A stretch of DNA of 29,084 nucleotides. Source: JBOHNM01 sp050730675. Lineage in GTDB: Bacteria; Planctomycetota; Phycisphaerae; Phycisphaerales; UBA1924. The notes beneath the pieces were generated by a model, which saw only the letters and a list, made by a program, of their open reading frames with translations, had not been told where the DNA came from and did not search any database. Numbering within the stretch: the stretch's first letter is position 1; each line of letters opens with the position of its first letter. Both the position numbers and the translations under genes were made by a program. Of the stretch, positions 8,701-16,906 are shown piece after piece. The DNA is taken from positions 1-29,084 of the forward strand of contig JBOHNM010000033.1 in assembly GCA_050730675.1 (NCBI GenBank), given 5' to 3'.

Positions 8701-9055
8701 GGAGGCTTGTGCCGTCCTCGGAGACCGTGTGACCGGTCGCGTGCGCGATCGACGGGCTGGGGAGGGGGAGTTCGCCGTGAGCGGGGAGCCTCATGGTCAA
8801 CTCGCCGTCAGCGAGGGCGAGTGGCTGGGTCGGGGCGGCCGGGTTCGTGCCGAGTCGCGCCGATTGAAGGCCCGACGACACGGCGGCGAGCAGCGAGCGC
8901 AGCTCGACGGTTCCCGAAACAAAAGGGTGTGCGACAACTGCGGCGGGAACCTCACCGGGCTTGCGCGCCAAGACCGGCGCGGCCACTTCCACGGATTCGG
9001 CCCAGAGGTGCAGGGCGCCGGCGGACCAATTGGCGTGCAGAACGTGGGTGAGCAT
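5756..9055 (-). CDS. SNF2/RapA-family DNA translocase (DEAD/DEAH-box helicase)
   Basis: The product is 1,099 residues long. An N-terminal bacterial SNF2-associated region of about 600 residues precedes the ATPase core. Visible motifs are Walker A in DDMGLGKT (about residue 630), the Walker B variant DEAQ (about 733), TGTPIENRLSELWSIMDF (motif III region), and motif VI in QATDRAYRIGQ (about 1021). SNF2 proteins use ATP to move along double-stranded DNA and displace bound proteins, as RapA does with RNA polymerase. The ATG at 9055 is preferred over an upstream in-frame TTG at 9082, because the family usually begins close to the pattern HANWSAGALHLWAE; neither has a clear ribosome site. It is the first gene of a two-gene unit with the SWIM protein. 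Confidence 0.93.
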   Translation of the reverse strand: MLTHVLHANWSAGALHLWAESVEVAAPVLARKPGEVPAAVVAHPFVSGTVELRSLLAAVSSGLQSARLGTNPAAPTQPLALADGELTMRLPAHGELPLPSPSIAHATGHTVSEDGTSLPVFAAFTVPTLQIEAPDVIPVLEALDGAFGESALDLNPHAPVNLGASAAFFASAARFARWLLVQQRFVPAIVQELTGGVRGLWQPWLADDAIAQRAGKLLAGMPPAARAVVDAAGHEPWPMIEDFLVRTCDAECRRVMSVENMVETIEGRRNAQGFSPDPHVTWLGGLLAPEHAVHVVGEKRTDLIKRIRGWIGALDRRGIAAAWKLCLKITEPIDVSGLGDFAAPSAKTLWPLTLHLQAVESSTTIIDASDIWLLPTDGALVGGKRIDKPQELLLAELGRAARLYRPLEEALKQSEPSELGLTTVQAYEFLREFRTILSEQGFGVIVPEWWDSPASRLGVRLRIDTPDAPAEAGVSPVVTPRVGLGTLVSYQWQISIGQTVLSLQDFEKLATMRTPLVMIGGRWVEVRPEDIQAAVEFIRENPGGEMELGKAMRLAYAADLRQTGVPVVGMDASGWLSALLSNAGLSGNVPGTMQMLQPPAGFVGELRPYQLKGLSWLNFLDQIGLGACLADDMGLGKTIQLIAMLLRERETAPPGERIGPTLLIVPMSVVGNWVRECHRFAPSLKVLVHHGGTRHMGEELVRGAMDSDLVVTTYALAHRDREELERITWHRISLDEAQNIKNPGTKQTQAIRSLDAPRRVALTGTPIENRLSELWSIMDFLNPGLLGGVHEFRTRFALPIERYHDPAKSKQLRAMVQPFVLRRLKTDSTVIADLPEKVETKEFCYLTPEQATLYEQTVKHMLASAEAAEGIQRRGIVLAGLVKLKQVCNHPLQFLKEHDPESPSVGGVASAGRSGKCVRIVQMLDEVVASGGQALVFTQFRQMGSILAAMLRHELNREVLFLHGGSTAKERDAMVQQFQKADGSAPVFILSLKAGGVGLNLTGANHVFHFDRWWNPAVENQATDRAYRIGQTRTVQVHKFVVSGTLEERIDQMIEQKTALADNVIGSGENWLTELSLTQLREVLELRPEAVEDDAEVEA

Positions 9056-9188
9056 CGGCGGGTGGGCGATGGGATGGGCCAATTCGGAAGGGGAGGAACG
9101 GACGGGACGCGAGCGAACAACGAGCGGGCGCGCCGGGTCGGGCGGCCGGGCACGAGCGGGGCCTCCTGCCCGTGACCTGTTCGAGAAA

Positions 9189-9261
9189 TGAGGCCGAAGG
9201 GACTCGAACCCTTGACCCGCGGATTAAAAGTCCGCTGCTCTACCAACTGAGCTACGGCCTC
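9189..9261 (-). tRNA. tRNA-Lys (anticodon TTT)
   Basis: A full cloverleaf reads on the minus strand: acceptor GAGGCCG pairs with CGGCCTC, the D arm is GCTC..GAGC, the anticodon stem GCGGA/TCCGC carries loop CTTTTAA, and the T arm AAGGG-TTCGAGT-CCCTT is followed by discriminator A. The 3' CCA is not encoded and must be added by the tRNA nucleotidyltransferase. It lies between waaA and the SNF2 gene, all on the minus strand. Confidence 0.97.
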
Positions 9262-9373
9262 GAAGCGAAACGACAGACAACACGACGACCCTCGAACGAG
9301 CCTTTCGGGCGCGCAGCGAGGTTCTGGGCGAACAAACCGATCTACCGCGCGATCATAGCCCTTAGGTGGCGCT

Positions 9374-10651
9374 TCAGCGCGTCGTCGGCGTCCGATCGAG
9401 CAGTTCTTGCAGGAGCTTTGCATGGCGGGCGGTGGCCCCCTGGTGCCTTCGGATGCACGCCCGTCCGCACTCGCACAATCGCTGCCGCGCGTCGCCATCG
9501 CGGAGCAGGTTGCGGATCACCGCGTGCAACTCGCCGGGGTTAGCGATGATGATCGCTTCGTCGTGGCGCAGGGCATCGACGGTGGTCTGAAAATCGCGGT
9601 GGGCCGGGCCGATGACGGTGGGCTTGCCGAGCGCGATCGGCTCGACCGGATCGGAGCCGTAGAGGGCGCCGAACGAGCGGCCGATCACGGCGATATCCGC
9701 CAGTGCATACGCCGCGCGAAGCTCGCCGATGGTGTCGAGGAGGAAGCGATCGGCGGCGCGGGTACTCCCCAGACCTGTGGGCGTGCGACCGATGCTCCGC
9801 GGGCCCGCGGTTTTCACGACCGAGCGCCGCGTGCAGCCGGGGAGGGCGGCCGCCGCCTCGTCGAAGTGTTCCGGTTTGCGTGGAGCACAGAGTAGCTGGA
9901 CGCCCGGCGGGCAAGCCGCGTGGAGCAGTGCTTCTTCGCCTTCGGCGGTGGAGCCCGCGACGATGAGCGGACGCGTGCGGTCGATCCCCAGTGAGGCCGC
10001 CAGTTCATCCGCGCCGGGGACATCGTCAGCGATGACCGCCGCGTCCCACTTCATCGTATCGGTGACGATCACGCGCTCGGCGGGGACCCCCATGGCGCGG
10101 AAGCGTTCGGCGTACGACTCGTCCTGCACGGCGGCGAAGGCCAGGCGTGAAAACGTCGGCCCGATACCGGCGCGGATGCGCCGGTAGCCGCGGAACGAGC
10201 GCTCGCTGAGCCGACCGTTGACGACCGCGACGGGGGTGCCGCGGGAGGCGCAGGCCTTCACAAAGTTGGGCCAGAGCTCGAGTTCGACCATGGCAGCCGC
10301 GTCGGGTCGAACGGCGTCGAGGAAGCGGGCGACGCACCAGGAGAAATCCAACGGGTAGCGCACGACATGGTGCTCGCCGGCGTAGAGCTCGGTCGCGCGC
10401 TTGAGCCCGGTGTCGGTGGAGGCCGCGACGACGACATCGGCGTGCTGGGCGAGCATCGGGACGAGTTGGCGGACGGCGTTGACCTCCCCGACCGAAACCG
10501 CATGCAAGAGCAGTCGCTTGCGGCTGCCTGGCGGCGGCGGAAGATCGGGAAGTTTGCCAAACCGCTCGTCCCACCCCTCGCGCGGCTTGCGCGCCCACCA
10601 CGGCGAAAGGGCGACGGCGCCGGCGGAGTAGAGCAGGTCGAGGGCGTTCAT
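9374..10651 (-). CDS. waaA: 3-deoxy-D-manno-octulosonic acid (Kdo) transferase
   Basis: The 425-residue product matches the usual length of WaaA (KdtA). It transfers Kdo from CMP-Kdo to lipid A precursor at the inner membrane, the first core step of lipopolysaccharide synthesis. The N-terminus is hydrophobic (1-20). HAVSVGEV (50-57) holds the conserved Glu that acts as catalytic base in the family, and VELELWPNF is another family signature. GRSFGALYGSDPVEPIALGKP near 340-370 is the nucleotide-sugar binding part of the GT-B C-terminal domain. The frame is open back to 10759, but that would run through the tRNA-Val gene, so the ATG at 10651 is used. The ribosome site is weak. Its presence implies an outer membrane with Kdo. 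Confidence 0.93.
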   Translation of the reverse strand: MNALDLLYSAGAVALSPWWARKPREGWDERFGKLPDLPPPPGSRKRLLLHAVSVGEVNAVRQLVPMLAQHADVVVAASTDTGLKRATELYAGEHHVVRYPLDFSWCVARFLDAVRPDAAAMVELELWPNFVKACASRGTPVAVVNGRLSERSFRGYRRIRAGIGPTFSRLAFAAVQDESYAERFRAMGVPAERVIVTDTMKWDAAVIADDVPGADELAASLGIDRTRPLIVAGSTAEGEEALLHAACPPGVQLLCAPRKPEHFDEAAAALPGCTRRSVVKTAGPRSIGRTPTGLGSTRAADRFLLDTIGELRAAYALADIAVIGRSFGALYGSDPVEPIALGKPTVIGPAHRDFQTTVDALRHDEAIIIANPGELHAVIRNLLRDGDARQRLCECGRACIRRHQGATARHAKLLQELLDRTPTTR

Positions 10652-10679
10652 GCGGAGAATCAACGACGGACGAAGGAAA

Positions 10680-10752
10680 TGGGCAGGCAGGGATTCGAAC
10701 CCTGGACCCTTCGCATGTAAAGCGAACGCTCTAGCCGCTGAGCTACCCGCCC
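10680..10752 (-). tRNA. tRNA-Val (anticodon TAC)
   Basis: On the minus strand the acceptor GGGCGGG pairs with CCTGCCC (one G-T). The D arm is GCTC..GAGC, the anticodon stem TTCGC/GCGAA has loop TTTACAT, and the T arm is CAGGG-TTCGAAT-CCCTG, followed by discriminator A. CCA is not encoded. It lies 28 nt upstream of waaA and may be co-transcribed with it. Confidence 0.97.
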
Positions 10753-10762
10753 GGGTCAAGTA

Positions 10763-10768
10763 AGCGTA
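10763..10768 (-). promoter_or_regulatory. Candidate -10 box of tRNA-Val (TACGCT)
   Basis: On the minus strand TACGCT ends 10 nt before the first base of the tRNA, the right place for a -10 element. No clear -35 match is seen. The remaining bases up to 10921 show no gene. Confidence 0.4.
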
Positions 10769-10921
10769 GCGGGTGCCGACGACGGAATCGTTCGCTGTCT
10801 GTCAGGAACTTCGACCGACTGGATATCCGATAAGTCGTCGAGTCAGGTCTCAATTCAGGGATGAAATTCGGCCAATCTGTGCCCGGCAGGGCTGGCATCC
10901 GGCACAGAACCGAATAACACT

Positions 10922-13252
10922 ATGTGGTCGCCCCGCCGAGGGGAATCCCTGGAGCATGATTTGCGATCGTTCGTCGCTGTGACAGCGTGTTGCTTGGCCG
11001 CCGCCAGTGGGATGGGTGCGCACGCCGATGAGCGCGCAGTCCGCAATGAGTTCGTCCCGGCCATTGTTTCGTTCGCTGATCCTCTCCGCGAGATCGCCGG
11101 CGTTCGCGTCTTTTCCGGGCGACTGACGGTTCGGCCATGGCAGGCGTCCGAATTGGCTTCGCGCTTGGGCGAGGAGGTCAAGGCCGCGGATCAGGACCAG
11201 CGGGCGCGACTGCTTGTCCAGCCGCACATGATCAAGCACGTGGCCGAGACCGACGAGTACCTGTTGGCCGTTCCGGCCGGGATGAACGATGCCGAGTTTG
11301 CTCGCCAACTCACGGCCACCGGGCTCTACCAGTACGCCGAGCCGGATTGGATCGTGTGGCCCGCGTCGGTCCCCGATGACCCGCTCTACGCCCAGCAGTG
11401 GCACTTGGCGGAGATCAACGCGCCTGCGGGATGGGACGTCTCCACCGGTTCGCCGAGCGTGATCATCGCCGTGGTTGACGGCGGCACGGAATTGACGCAT
11501 CCCGACCTGCAGCCGCGCCTGGTGAACGGCGCCAACACCGCCGACAACCAAGTGACGACGCAACTCAACGGCGGCGACGTCTCGGCCATCACCAGCCACG
11601 GGGTGCTCACCAGCGGCATCGCCGCGGCGGCGGGCAACAACGCATTGGGCATCTGCGGCGTGGCATGGAACTGCGGGCTGATGCCCATCCGCGTCACCAA
11701 CAACACGGCGGGCACGGCGTCGCTCACGGACATCACCGCCGGTATCCGCTGGGCGGCGCAGAACGGCGCCAAGGTGGTTTCAGCGTCGTGGTCGGGTGTG
11801 GACTCGGCAACGGTCGAGACCAACGGCCAGTTCTGCCGCAACAACGGCGCGGTGCTGGTGTACCCGACAGGAAACAACGGCGCCTCCCTCATGCCGACGG
11901 CGACGCAGCCGAGCGTGCTGGTCGTCAGCGGCTTCGGGCACGACGGGACACTCTGGTCAGGCTCGAACTACGGCGTGTGTGTGAAGGTCTCGGCTCCGTG
12001 TGTGGACATCACCTCTACAGCGCCCGGGGGCAGCTACAGCTCACAGACCGGCACGTCGTACGCAGCACCGATTGTTTCGGGGCTGGTCGGCCTGGTGTGG
12101 ACTGTGAACCCGTCGCTCACGGCGGTGCAGGCGCAGCGGATCGTCGAATCGAGTTGCCTCGACCTCGGCACGGTGGGTAAGGACCAGTGGTATGGCAACG
12201 GGCGCATCGATGTCGCCCGGGCCCTCCGCGCCGCCCCGCAACCGAGTGGCCCGCCGCTGGCCAGCGCCGACGCGGCAGTCACCCTCACCGGCACGCCCAT
12301 TCTGATCGATGTGCTCGCCAACGACTGGGATGCGTTGGGACGTGCGATCTCGATCACCGTGCCAACATCGGCGGCACCAGTCACGACCACCGCCGGCGGG
12401 ATCGTGACGCTGAGCCTGGGGACCGGGCCCGGCGGCCGCAACCAGGTGCTGTACACGCCTCCGGCGGGCTGGATGGGGCTCGACACGTTCGGCTACACCG
12501 TGACGAGCACGCTGAGCCTGAGCAGCACGGAGACTGTCTCGGTTCTGGTCGAAGACGCTTCGCAGTACCGCGCTCCGGATCACCCTATCGCGACCGGCGC
12601 GGGCGTGATCGTTGACTACTACTCCCTCGGCGTCCCGGAGCAGTTGCCGGACTTCTCGCCGCTCGTGCCGCTGTCGCGGCAGATCAGCGCAAACGTGAAC
12701 TTTGTTGAGACTGGTGCCGAGTTCGGCGGGAGCGGCCTGATCGACGGCGCCGGCGCGGTCATCAAGGGATTCTTCGACGCCCCGCTGGCAGGCTCATACA
12801 CGTTCTACCTGGAGTCTGACGACGGCTCGCGCTTGTGGATCGGCGATGAGCTGGCTGTCGACAACGACGGCGTTCATGCCATGACCGAGCGCTCTGCGCT
12901 GGTCAAACTTCAGGCCGGGCTGCACGAGTTCCGGATCGAGTATTTCGACAGCATCGGCAACGCGGGGCTGATCCTGCGGTACGCCGGCGGCGGCGCGACG
13001 AAGCAGATCGCCCCTCCCGCCCGCCTGAAATTCGCGAGATCGATCGCGGACCTCGCCAGCCTTGGCGGCTGGGCCTCGTCCGACGGCCTGTTGACGGCCG
13101 ACGACGTCATCCTGTTCCTGGGCGACTTCTTCGCCAACAACCTGCGTGCGGATATCGCCACCCTTGGCGGCTTGCCCGTTCCCGACGGGCTGCTGACCGC
13201 CGACGACATCATCGCGTTCCTGGGAGCGTTCTTCGCCGGCGTCCCGCAGTAA
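10922..13252 (+). CDS. Secreted subtilisin-like serine protease with PA14 and dockerin-like modules
   Basis: The product is 776 residues from the ATG. A TTG at 10961, with GGAG 6 nt upstream, would give a more typical signal peptide (RSFVAVTACCLAAASGMGAHA) and may be the real start. Numbered from the ATG, residues 40-150 look like an inhibitor/propeptide region. The S8 catalytic domain has Asp186 (AVVDGG), His226 (SHG), Asn318 of the oxyanion hole (GNN) and Ser379 (GTSYAAP). Next come a cadherin/VCBS-like segment (about 445-545, with DVLANDWDALG), a PA14 domain (about 558-700, with YLESDDGSRLWIGD), a sugar-binding fold, and two dockerin-like repeats (708-776). Unlike the other dockerin-bearing proteins here, both flanking cysteines are missing (the ending is FFAGVPQ). 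It probably acts on the cell surface or outside the cell. Confidence 0.9.
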   Translation: MWSPRRGESLEHDLRSFVAVTACCLAAASGMGAHADERAVRNEFVPAIVSFADPLREIAGVRVFSGRLTVRPWQASELASRLGEEVKAADQDQRARLLVQPHMIKHVAETDEYLLAVPAGMNDAEFARQLTATGLYQYAEPDWIVWPASVPDDPLYAQQWHLAEINAPAGWDVSTGSPSVIIAVVDGGTELTHPDLQPRLVNGANTADNQVTTQLNGGDVSAITSHGVLTSGIAAAAGNNALGICGVAWNCGLMPIRVTNNTAGTASLTDITAGIRWAAQNGAKVVSASWSGVDSATVETNGQFCRNNGAVLVYPTGNNGASLMPTATQPSVLVVSGFGHDGTLWSGSNYGVCVKVSAPCVDITSTAPGGSYSSQTGTSYAAPIVSGLVGLVWTVNPSLTAVQAQRIVESSCLDLGTVGKDQWYGNGRIDVARALRAAPQPSGPPLASADAAVTLTGTPILIDVLANDWDALGRAISITVPTSAAPVTTTAGGIVTLSLGTGPGGRNQVLYTPPAGWMGLDTFGYTVTSTLSLSSTETVSVLVEDASQYRAPDHPIATGAGVIVDYYSLGVPEQLPDFSPLVPLSRQISANVNFVETGAEFGGSGLIDGAGAVIKGFFDAPLAGSYTFYLESDDGSRLWIGDELAVDNDGVHAMTERSALVKLQAGLHEFRIEYFDSIGNAGLILRYAGGGATKQIAPPARLKFARSIADLASLGGWASSDGLLTADDVILFLGDFFANNLRADIATLGGLPVPDGLLTADDIIAFLGAFFAGVPQ

Positions 13253-13305
13253 CCAACCGGTTTGCGGGTTTGTCCCTCGGTCGGCGGCGCTATCGTCGCA
13301 GGACG

Positions 13306-15303
13306 ATGTTGTTGCCGACCAGCCGCCAGCGTTACCGCGAATACCTCGAACGCCGCCGACGCGACGCGGCGAAGAGCGAAACCGCCGGCGCAACCGAACC
13401 CAAACGATCAAATGACTGGACCGCCGAGCGCGGCGACCCGCTCAAGATGAAGCCCGGACGCAGCTTCTGGGTGCTGTTGCGTGAGTTCTGGAAGCTGCTT
13501 CGCGGGCACCAGGGGCGGGTCACGACCTGCTTGGTCGTCGCCGCGGTTGTCGGCATGCTCAGCGTCGTTAACCCGCTGTTCAGCAAGCTGGTCTTTGACT
13601 ACGTGATCACTGACCACCCAGGGCCATCGGGCTTGCCCGCGCCGCTTAACACCTATTCGCCCGTGACGCTGCTGTGGATCATCGGCGGGGCGATGGTGGC
13701 GCTGACGGCGTTCGCCGCAACGCTGGGGACGTGGTCGCGCTATCAGCTCACGGCCCTGACGCAGATCCTGCGAGTCACGACGCGCCGACGCACGTTCCGG
13801 CACATGCAGAAGCTGCCACTGCACAAGCTGCACCATCTCAAGAGCGGCGGCGTGGCGAGCATCCTGCGAGAAGACGCCGCGGCGCCCGCCGAACTCCTCT
13901 TTCAGATGCTCTACAACCCGGTGCGGTCGGTGGTGGTCTTCGTCGGTGGGTTGGGATTCATGGCATGGATCGACTGGCGGCTGCTGGTCGGCGGGCTGCT
14001 CCTCGGGCCGTTCGTATACCTCTCCCACAAGACATGGATCGGGCGTGTGCGTCCGGTGCACCGGGAGATCAAACAGACACGCACCACCACCGACGCCCAC
14101 GCGACCGAAGCCTTCGGCGGCTCACGGATTGTCCGCGCGTTCGGGCGGCAGACCGGCGAGCTGAACCGGTTCGGTCGCAATACGCACCTGATGTCCCGCC
14201 AGGAATTGCTCGCGTGGATCTGGATGCGGGCGATCGAAGTCGCGTGGGTGCTCATCGGCCCGCTCGCGACGGCCGGAGCGCTGATCTACGGCGGCTGGCA
14301 GATTCTCGAGGGGCGGCTGACAATCGGCGACGTCGCGGCGTTCACCAGCTACCTGTTCATGCTCATCGGGCCGATGGAAACACTCGTTAATGTGGCGGGA
14401 AGCATGCAGACCAACCTCGCCGGCTTCGACCGCGTGCTGGATGTGTGGGCGGAGCCGACGGAGTTTGCCGCACCGGCGGGCGGCGCGACGCTGAAGCGCG
14501 TGCGACGTGGCGATGCACAAGGTCGCGTCGCACTCGAGAACGTCTCGTTCCACTACCCCAACAACCAGGAACTGGTGCTGCGCGGCATCAACCTCGACGT
14601 GCAGGCCGGTGAGACGATCGCGCTCGTAGGCGCGAGCGGCTCCGGCAAGACCACCCTCTGCAACCTCGTCGCCCGGTTCTTCGACCCGACGTCAGGACGC
14701 ATCACCCTCGACGGCACAGACCTGCGCGACATCGACGTCGCCGACTATCGACGGCTGCTGGGCATCGTCGAGCAGGATGTCTTCCTCTTCGACGGCACCG
14801 TGACCGACAACATCGCCTACGCCCGGCGCAGCGCTTCCGAAGTGGACGTGTTCGCCGCGGCCCGCGCCGCCAACGCCGACGGGTTCGTGGAGAAACTCGA
14901 GAAGGGGTACGACACGATCATCGGCGAGCGCGGCGTGCGTCTGTCGGGCGGACAGAAGCAGCGGATCGCGATCGCGCGGGCATTGCTGGCGGACCCGAAG
15001 ATCCTCATCCTCGACGAAGCAACCAGCAGCCTCGACAGTGAGAGTGAGGGATTGATCCAGCGGTCGTTAGTGCAACTCATGCGCGGACGAACGTGTTTCG
15101 TCATCGCCCATCGCCTGAGCACCATCCGTCACGCCGACAGGATTGTCGTGCTCGAAAAGGGTGAGGTGCTGGAGGTCGGCTCACACGACCAGTTGCTGGC
15201 CCACGGCGGCCGCTATTGGCGCATGCTGCGCACTCAGCTTGACCCCGCTTCTATGGGGGATGAAGATCTTCCCGCCGCGGCAAACGAGGCCGCGGCCGGA
15301 TAG
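13306..15303 (+). CDS. MsbA-type ABC exporter (fused permease and ATPase)
   Basis: This is a 665-residue half-transporter. After a charged cytoplasmic N-terminus (1-50), a type IV exporter membrane domain with about six helices (about 70-365) leads into the ATPase. Walker A is GASGSGKTT (442-450), the Q-loop is in GIVEQD, the signature is LSGGQ (546-550), Walker B is ILILDEA (566-572), and the H-loop is AHRLST. It works as a dimer and could flip lipids such as lipid A, or export a drug or peptide. Having waaA nearby is suggestive but not proof. The ATG at 13306 is preferred over a TTG at 13270. AGGA is only 2 nt away, but TATCGT sits 9 nt upstream, so the message may be almost leaderless. Confidence 0.9.
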   Translation: MLLPTSRQRYREYLERRRRDAAKSETAGATEPKRSNDWTAERGDPLKMKPGRSFWVLLREFWKLLRGHQGRVTTCLVVAAVVGMLSVVNPLFSKLVFDYVITDHPGPSGLPAPLNTYSPVTLLWIIGGAMVALTAFAATLGTWSRYQLTALTQILRVTTRRRTFRHMQKLPLHKLHHLKSGGVASILREDAAAPAELLFQMLYNPVRSVVVFVGGLGFMAWIDWRLLVGGLLLGPFVYLSHKTWIGRVRPVHREIKQTRTTTDAHATEAFGGSRIVRAFGRQTGELNRFGRNTHLMSRQELLAWIWMRAIEVAWVLIGPLATAGALIYGGWQILEGRLTIGDVAAFTSYLFMLIGPMETLVNVAGSMQTNLAGFDRVLDVWAEPTEFAAPAGGATLKRVRRGDAQGRVALENVSFHYPNNQELVLRGINLDVQAGETIALVGASGSGKTTLCNLVARFFDPTSGRITLDGTDLRDIDVADYRRLLGIVEQDVFLFDGTVTDNIAYARRSASEVDVFAAARAANADGFVEKLEKGYDTIIGERGVRLSGGQKQRIAIARALLADPKILILDEATSSLDSESEGLIQRSLVQLMRGRTCFVIAHRLSTIRHADRIVVLEKGEVLEVGSHDQLLAHGGRYWRMLRTQLDPASMGDEDLPAAANEAAAG

Positions 15304-15354
15304 AACACCGGGGCAGGCGAGGGGAGTAAACTCCCGGTTCAAGGAGCCCCCGGC

Positions 15355-16866
15355 ATGTCCCAGGCCTACGACGAACTGCGGAAACTGCACAAAGAAGCGG
15401 GCAACCTTGCTTCGGTGGGGCAGCTCCTCAACTGGGACCAAGAAACCTACATGCCGCACGCCGCTGGTACGGCGCGTGCCGACCAGCAGGCAATCATCAG
15501 CACGCTGGTCCACGAACGCAAGACGAGCAAGCGTGTGGGCGAGCTCATCGCAGCGTGCGAGAACAATGGCGTGATGCACTCCGACGAGTCGGCCGCGGCG
15601 AACATCCGCGAGATGCGCCGCGACTACGACCTGGCGACCAAGCTGCCGACCGAGCTGGTGGCGGAGTTGACGCGGACGACGAGCCTGGCGCAGGAGGCGT
15701 GGAAGGAAGCCCGGGCGAAGAACGACTTCAAGGCGTTCGCGCCGTGGCTTGAGAAAGTGATGGACTTGACACGCCAGAAGGGCCGCTGCTATGGCGTGCC
15801 CACCGGCGGCGAGCTGTACGACGCGCTGCTCAACGAGTATGAGCCGGAGATGCGAGCGGCGGAGATCGAGAAGATCTTCACGCCGCTGCGCGACAAACTC
15901 AGCCGACTGGTGGCTGAACTGACAGCAAGCAAGACCAAGCCTGACGACAAACTCCTGAAGTTCAAAGCGTCCGACGACCAGCAGCGCCAGTTTGTTGAGG
16001 TCGTCTTGAAGGCGATGGGCTTCGACATGACCGCGGGGCGCCTCGACACCACGACGCACCCGTTCTGCAGCGGTGTCGCGCCCGGCGACACACGCCTGAC
16101 GTTTCGTTACAACAACGATAGTTTTCTCGAGCCGCTCTACGGCGTGATGCACGAGGCGGGGCACGGCATCTACGAGCAGGGCCTGCCCAAGAGCGAGCAC
16201 TTCGGTGAGCCGCTCGGCGATGCCGTGAGCCTGGGCATCCACGAGAGCCAGAGCCGCCTGTGGGAGAACATGGTCGGACGCTCCCGTGAATTCTGGCAGT
16301 GGGCGCTGCCGCACGCCAAGAAGGCGTTCGCTCCGATGATGGACAAGGTCTCGCTCGACGAGGTCTACGGCGCGGCGAACATCGTGCAACCGTCGTTCAT
16401 CCGCGTCGAGGCCGACGAAGCGACGTACAACCTTCACGTGATGCTTCGATTCGGAATCGAGCGGGCGCTTATCAACGGTTCGCTCAAAGTTGCGGATCTT
16501 CCCAGCGTCTGGAACGCGGAGTTCAAGAAGCTTCTCGGGCTCGACGTGACCGACGACCGGCGCGGCTGCCTGCAGGATGTCCACTGGAGCTTCGGCCTTG
16601 TCGGATATTTCCCGACGTACACGCTCGGCAACCTCTACGGCGCGCAGCTGTGGGAGAAGGTCAACGCCGAGATCCCGACGCTGCGCCAGCAAATGACCCG
16701 CGGCGAATTCGGCGAACTCAAGACCTGGCTCAACCGCAAGGTCCACATCCATGGCCGCCGTTATCCCGCCGCCGAACTCTGCAAGCGGGTGACGGGACAG
16801 ACACTGACGTCGGACGCTCTGCTCCGCCATCTCGAGGGCAAGTTGCGGCCGCTGTACGGCATCTGA
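15355..16866 (+). CDS. Metallocarboxypeptidase, M32 (carboxypeptidase Taq) family
   Basis: The 503-residue product has the expected length for the family. It removes C-terminal amino acids from peptides in the cytoplasm, using a divalent metal. The metal site is HEAGH (His266, Glu267, His270), with the third ligand Glu297 in IHESQSRLWEN, both classic M32 signatures. Other conserved blocks are NWDQETYMP near residue 26 and DVHWSFGLVGYFPTYTLGN near 415. There is no signal peptide. AAGGAG lies 9 nt before the ATG. The gene follows the ABC exporter after 51 bp and precedes the YeiH gene by 40 bp, so the three may form one transcription unit. Confidence 0.95.
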   Translation: MSQAYDELRKLHKEAGNLASVGQLLNWDQETYMPHAAGTARADQQAIISTLVHERKTSKRVGELIAACENNGVMHSDESAAANIREMRRDYDLATKLPTELVAELTRTTSLAQEAWKEARAKNDFKAFAPWLEKVMDLTRQKGRCYGVPTGGELYDALLNEYEPEMRAAEIEKIFTPLRDKLSRLVAELTASKTKPDDKLLKFKASDDQQRQFVEVVLKAMGFDMTAGRLDTTTHPFCSGVAPGDTRLTFRYNNDSFLEPLYGVMHEAGHGIYEQGLPKSEHFGEPLGDAVSLGIHESQSRLWENMVGRSREFWQWALPHAKKAFAPMMDKVSLDEVYGAANIVQPSFIRVEADEATYNLHVMLRFGIERALINGSLKVADLPSVWNAEFKKLLGLDVTDDRRGCLQDVHWSFGLVGYFPTYTLGNLYGAQLWEKVNAEIPTLRQQMTRGEFGELKTWLNRKVHIHGRRYPAAELCKRVTGQTLTSDALLRHLEGKLRPLYGI

Positions 16867-16893
16867 GTTCAGGTGCGTGAAGCGAGCCGGCTC

Positions 16894-16899
16894 TACACT
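16894..16899 (+). promoter_or_regulatory. Candidate -10 box (TACACT) just before the YeiH start
   Basis: TACACT ends 7 nt before the ATG at 16907, which would give a leaderless transcript. No ribosome site precedes that ATG, and no good -35 box is seen. Its presence argues against the GTG at 16877 as the start. Confidence 0.3.
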
Positions 16900-16906
16900 C
16901 GCGGCC

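Noticed and set aside
7991..9175. Long plus-strand open frame opposite the SNF2 gene
   Set aside because: Antisense frames stay open in high-GC DNA. The product has no domain, while the minus strand encodes clear SNF2 motifs.
10652..10759. N-terminal extension of waaA to 10759
   Set aside because: It would translate the whole tRNA-Val gene. The family N-terminus begins at the ATG at 10651.
15322..15337. GGGAGTAAACTCCC hairpin before the M32 peptidase as a terminator or riboswitch
   Set aside because: The stem is only 5 bp, there is no T-run, and no larger conserved RNA fold is recognisable.
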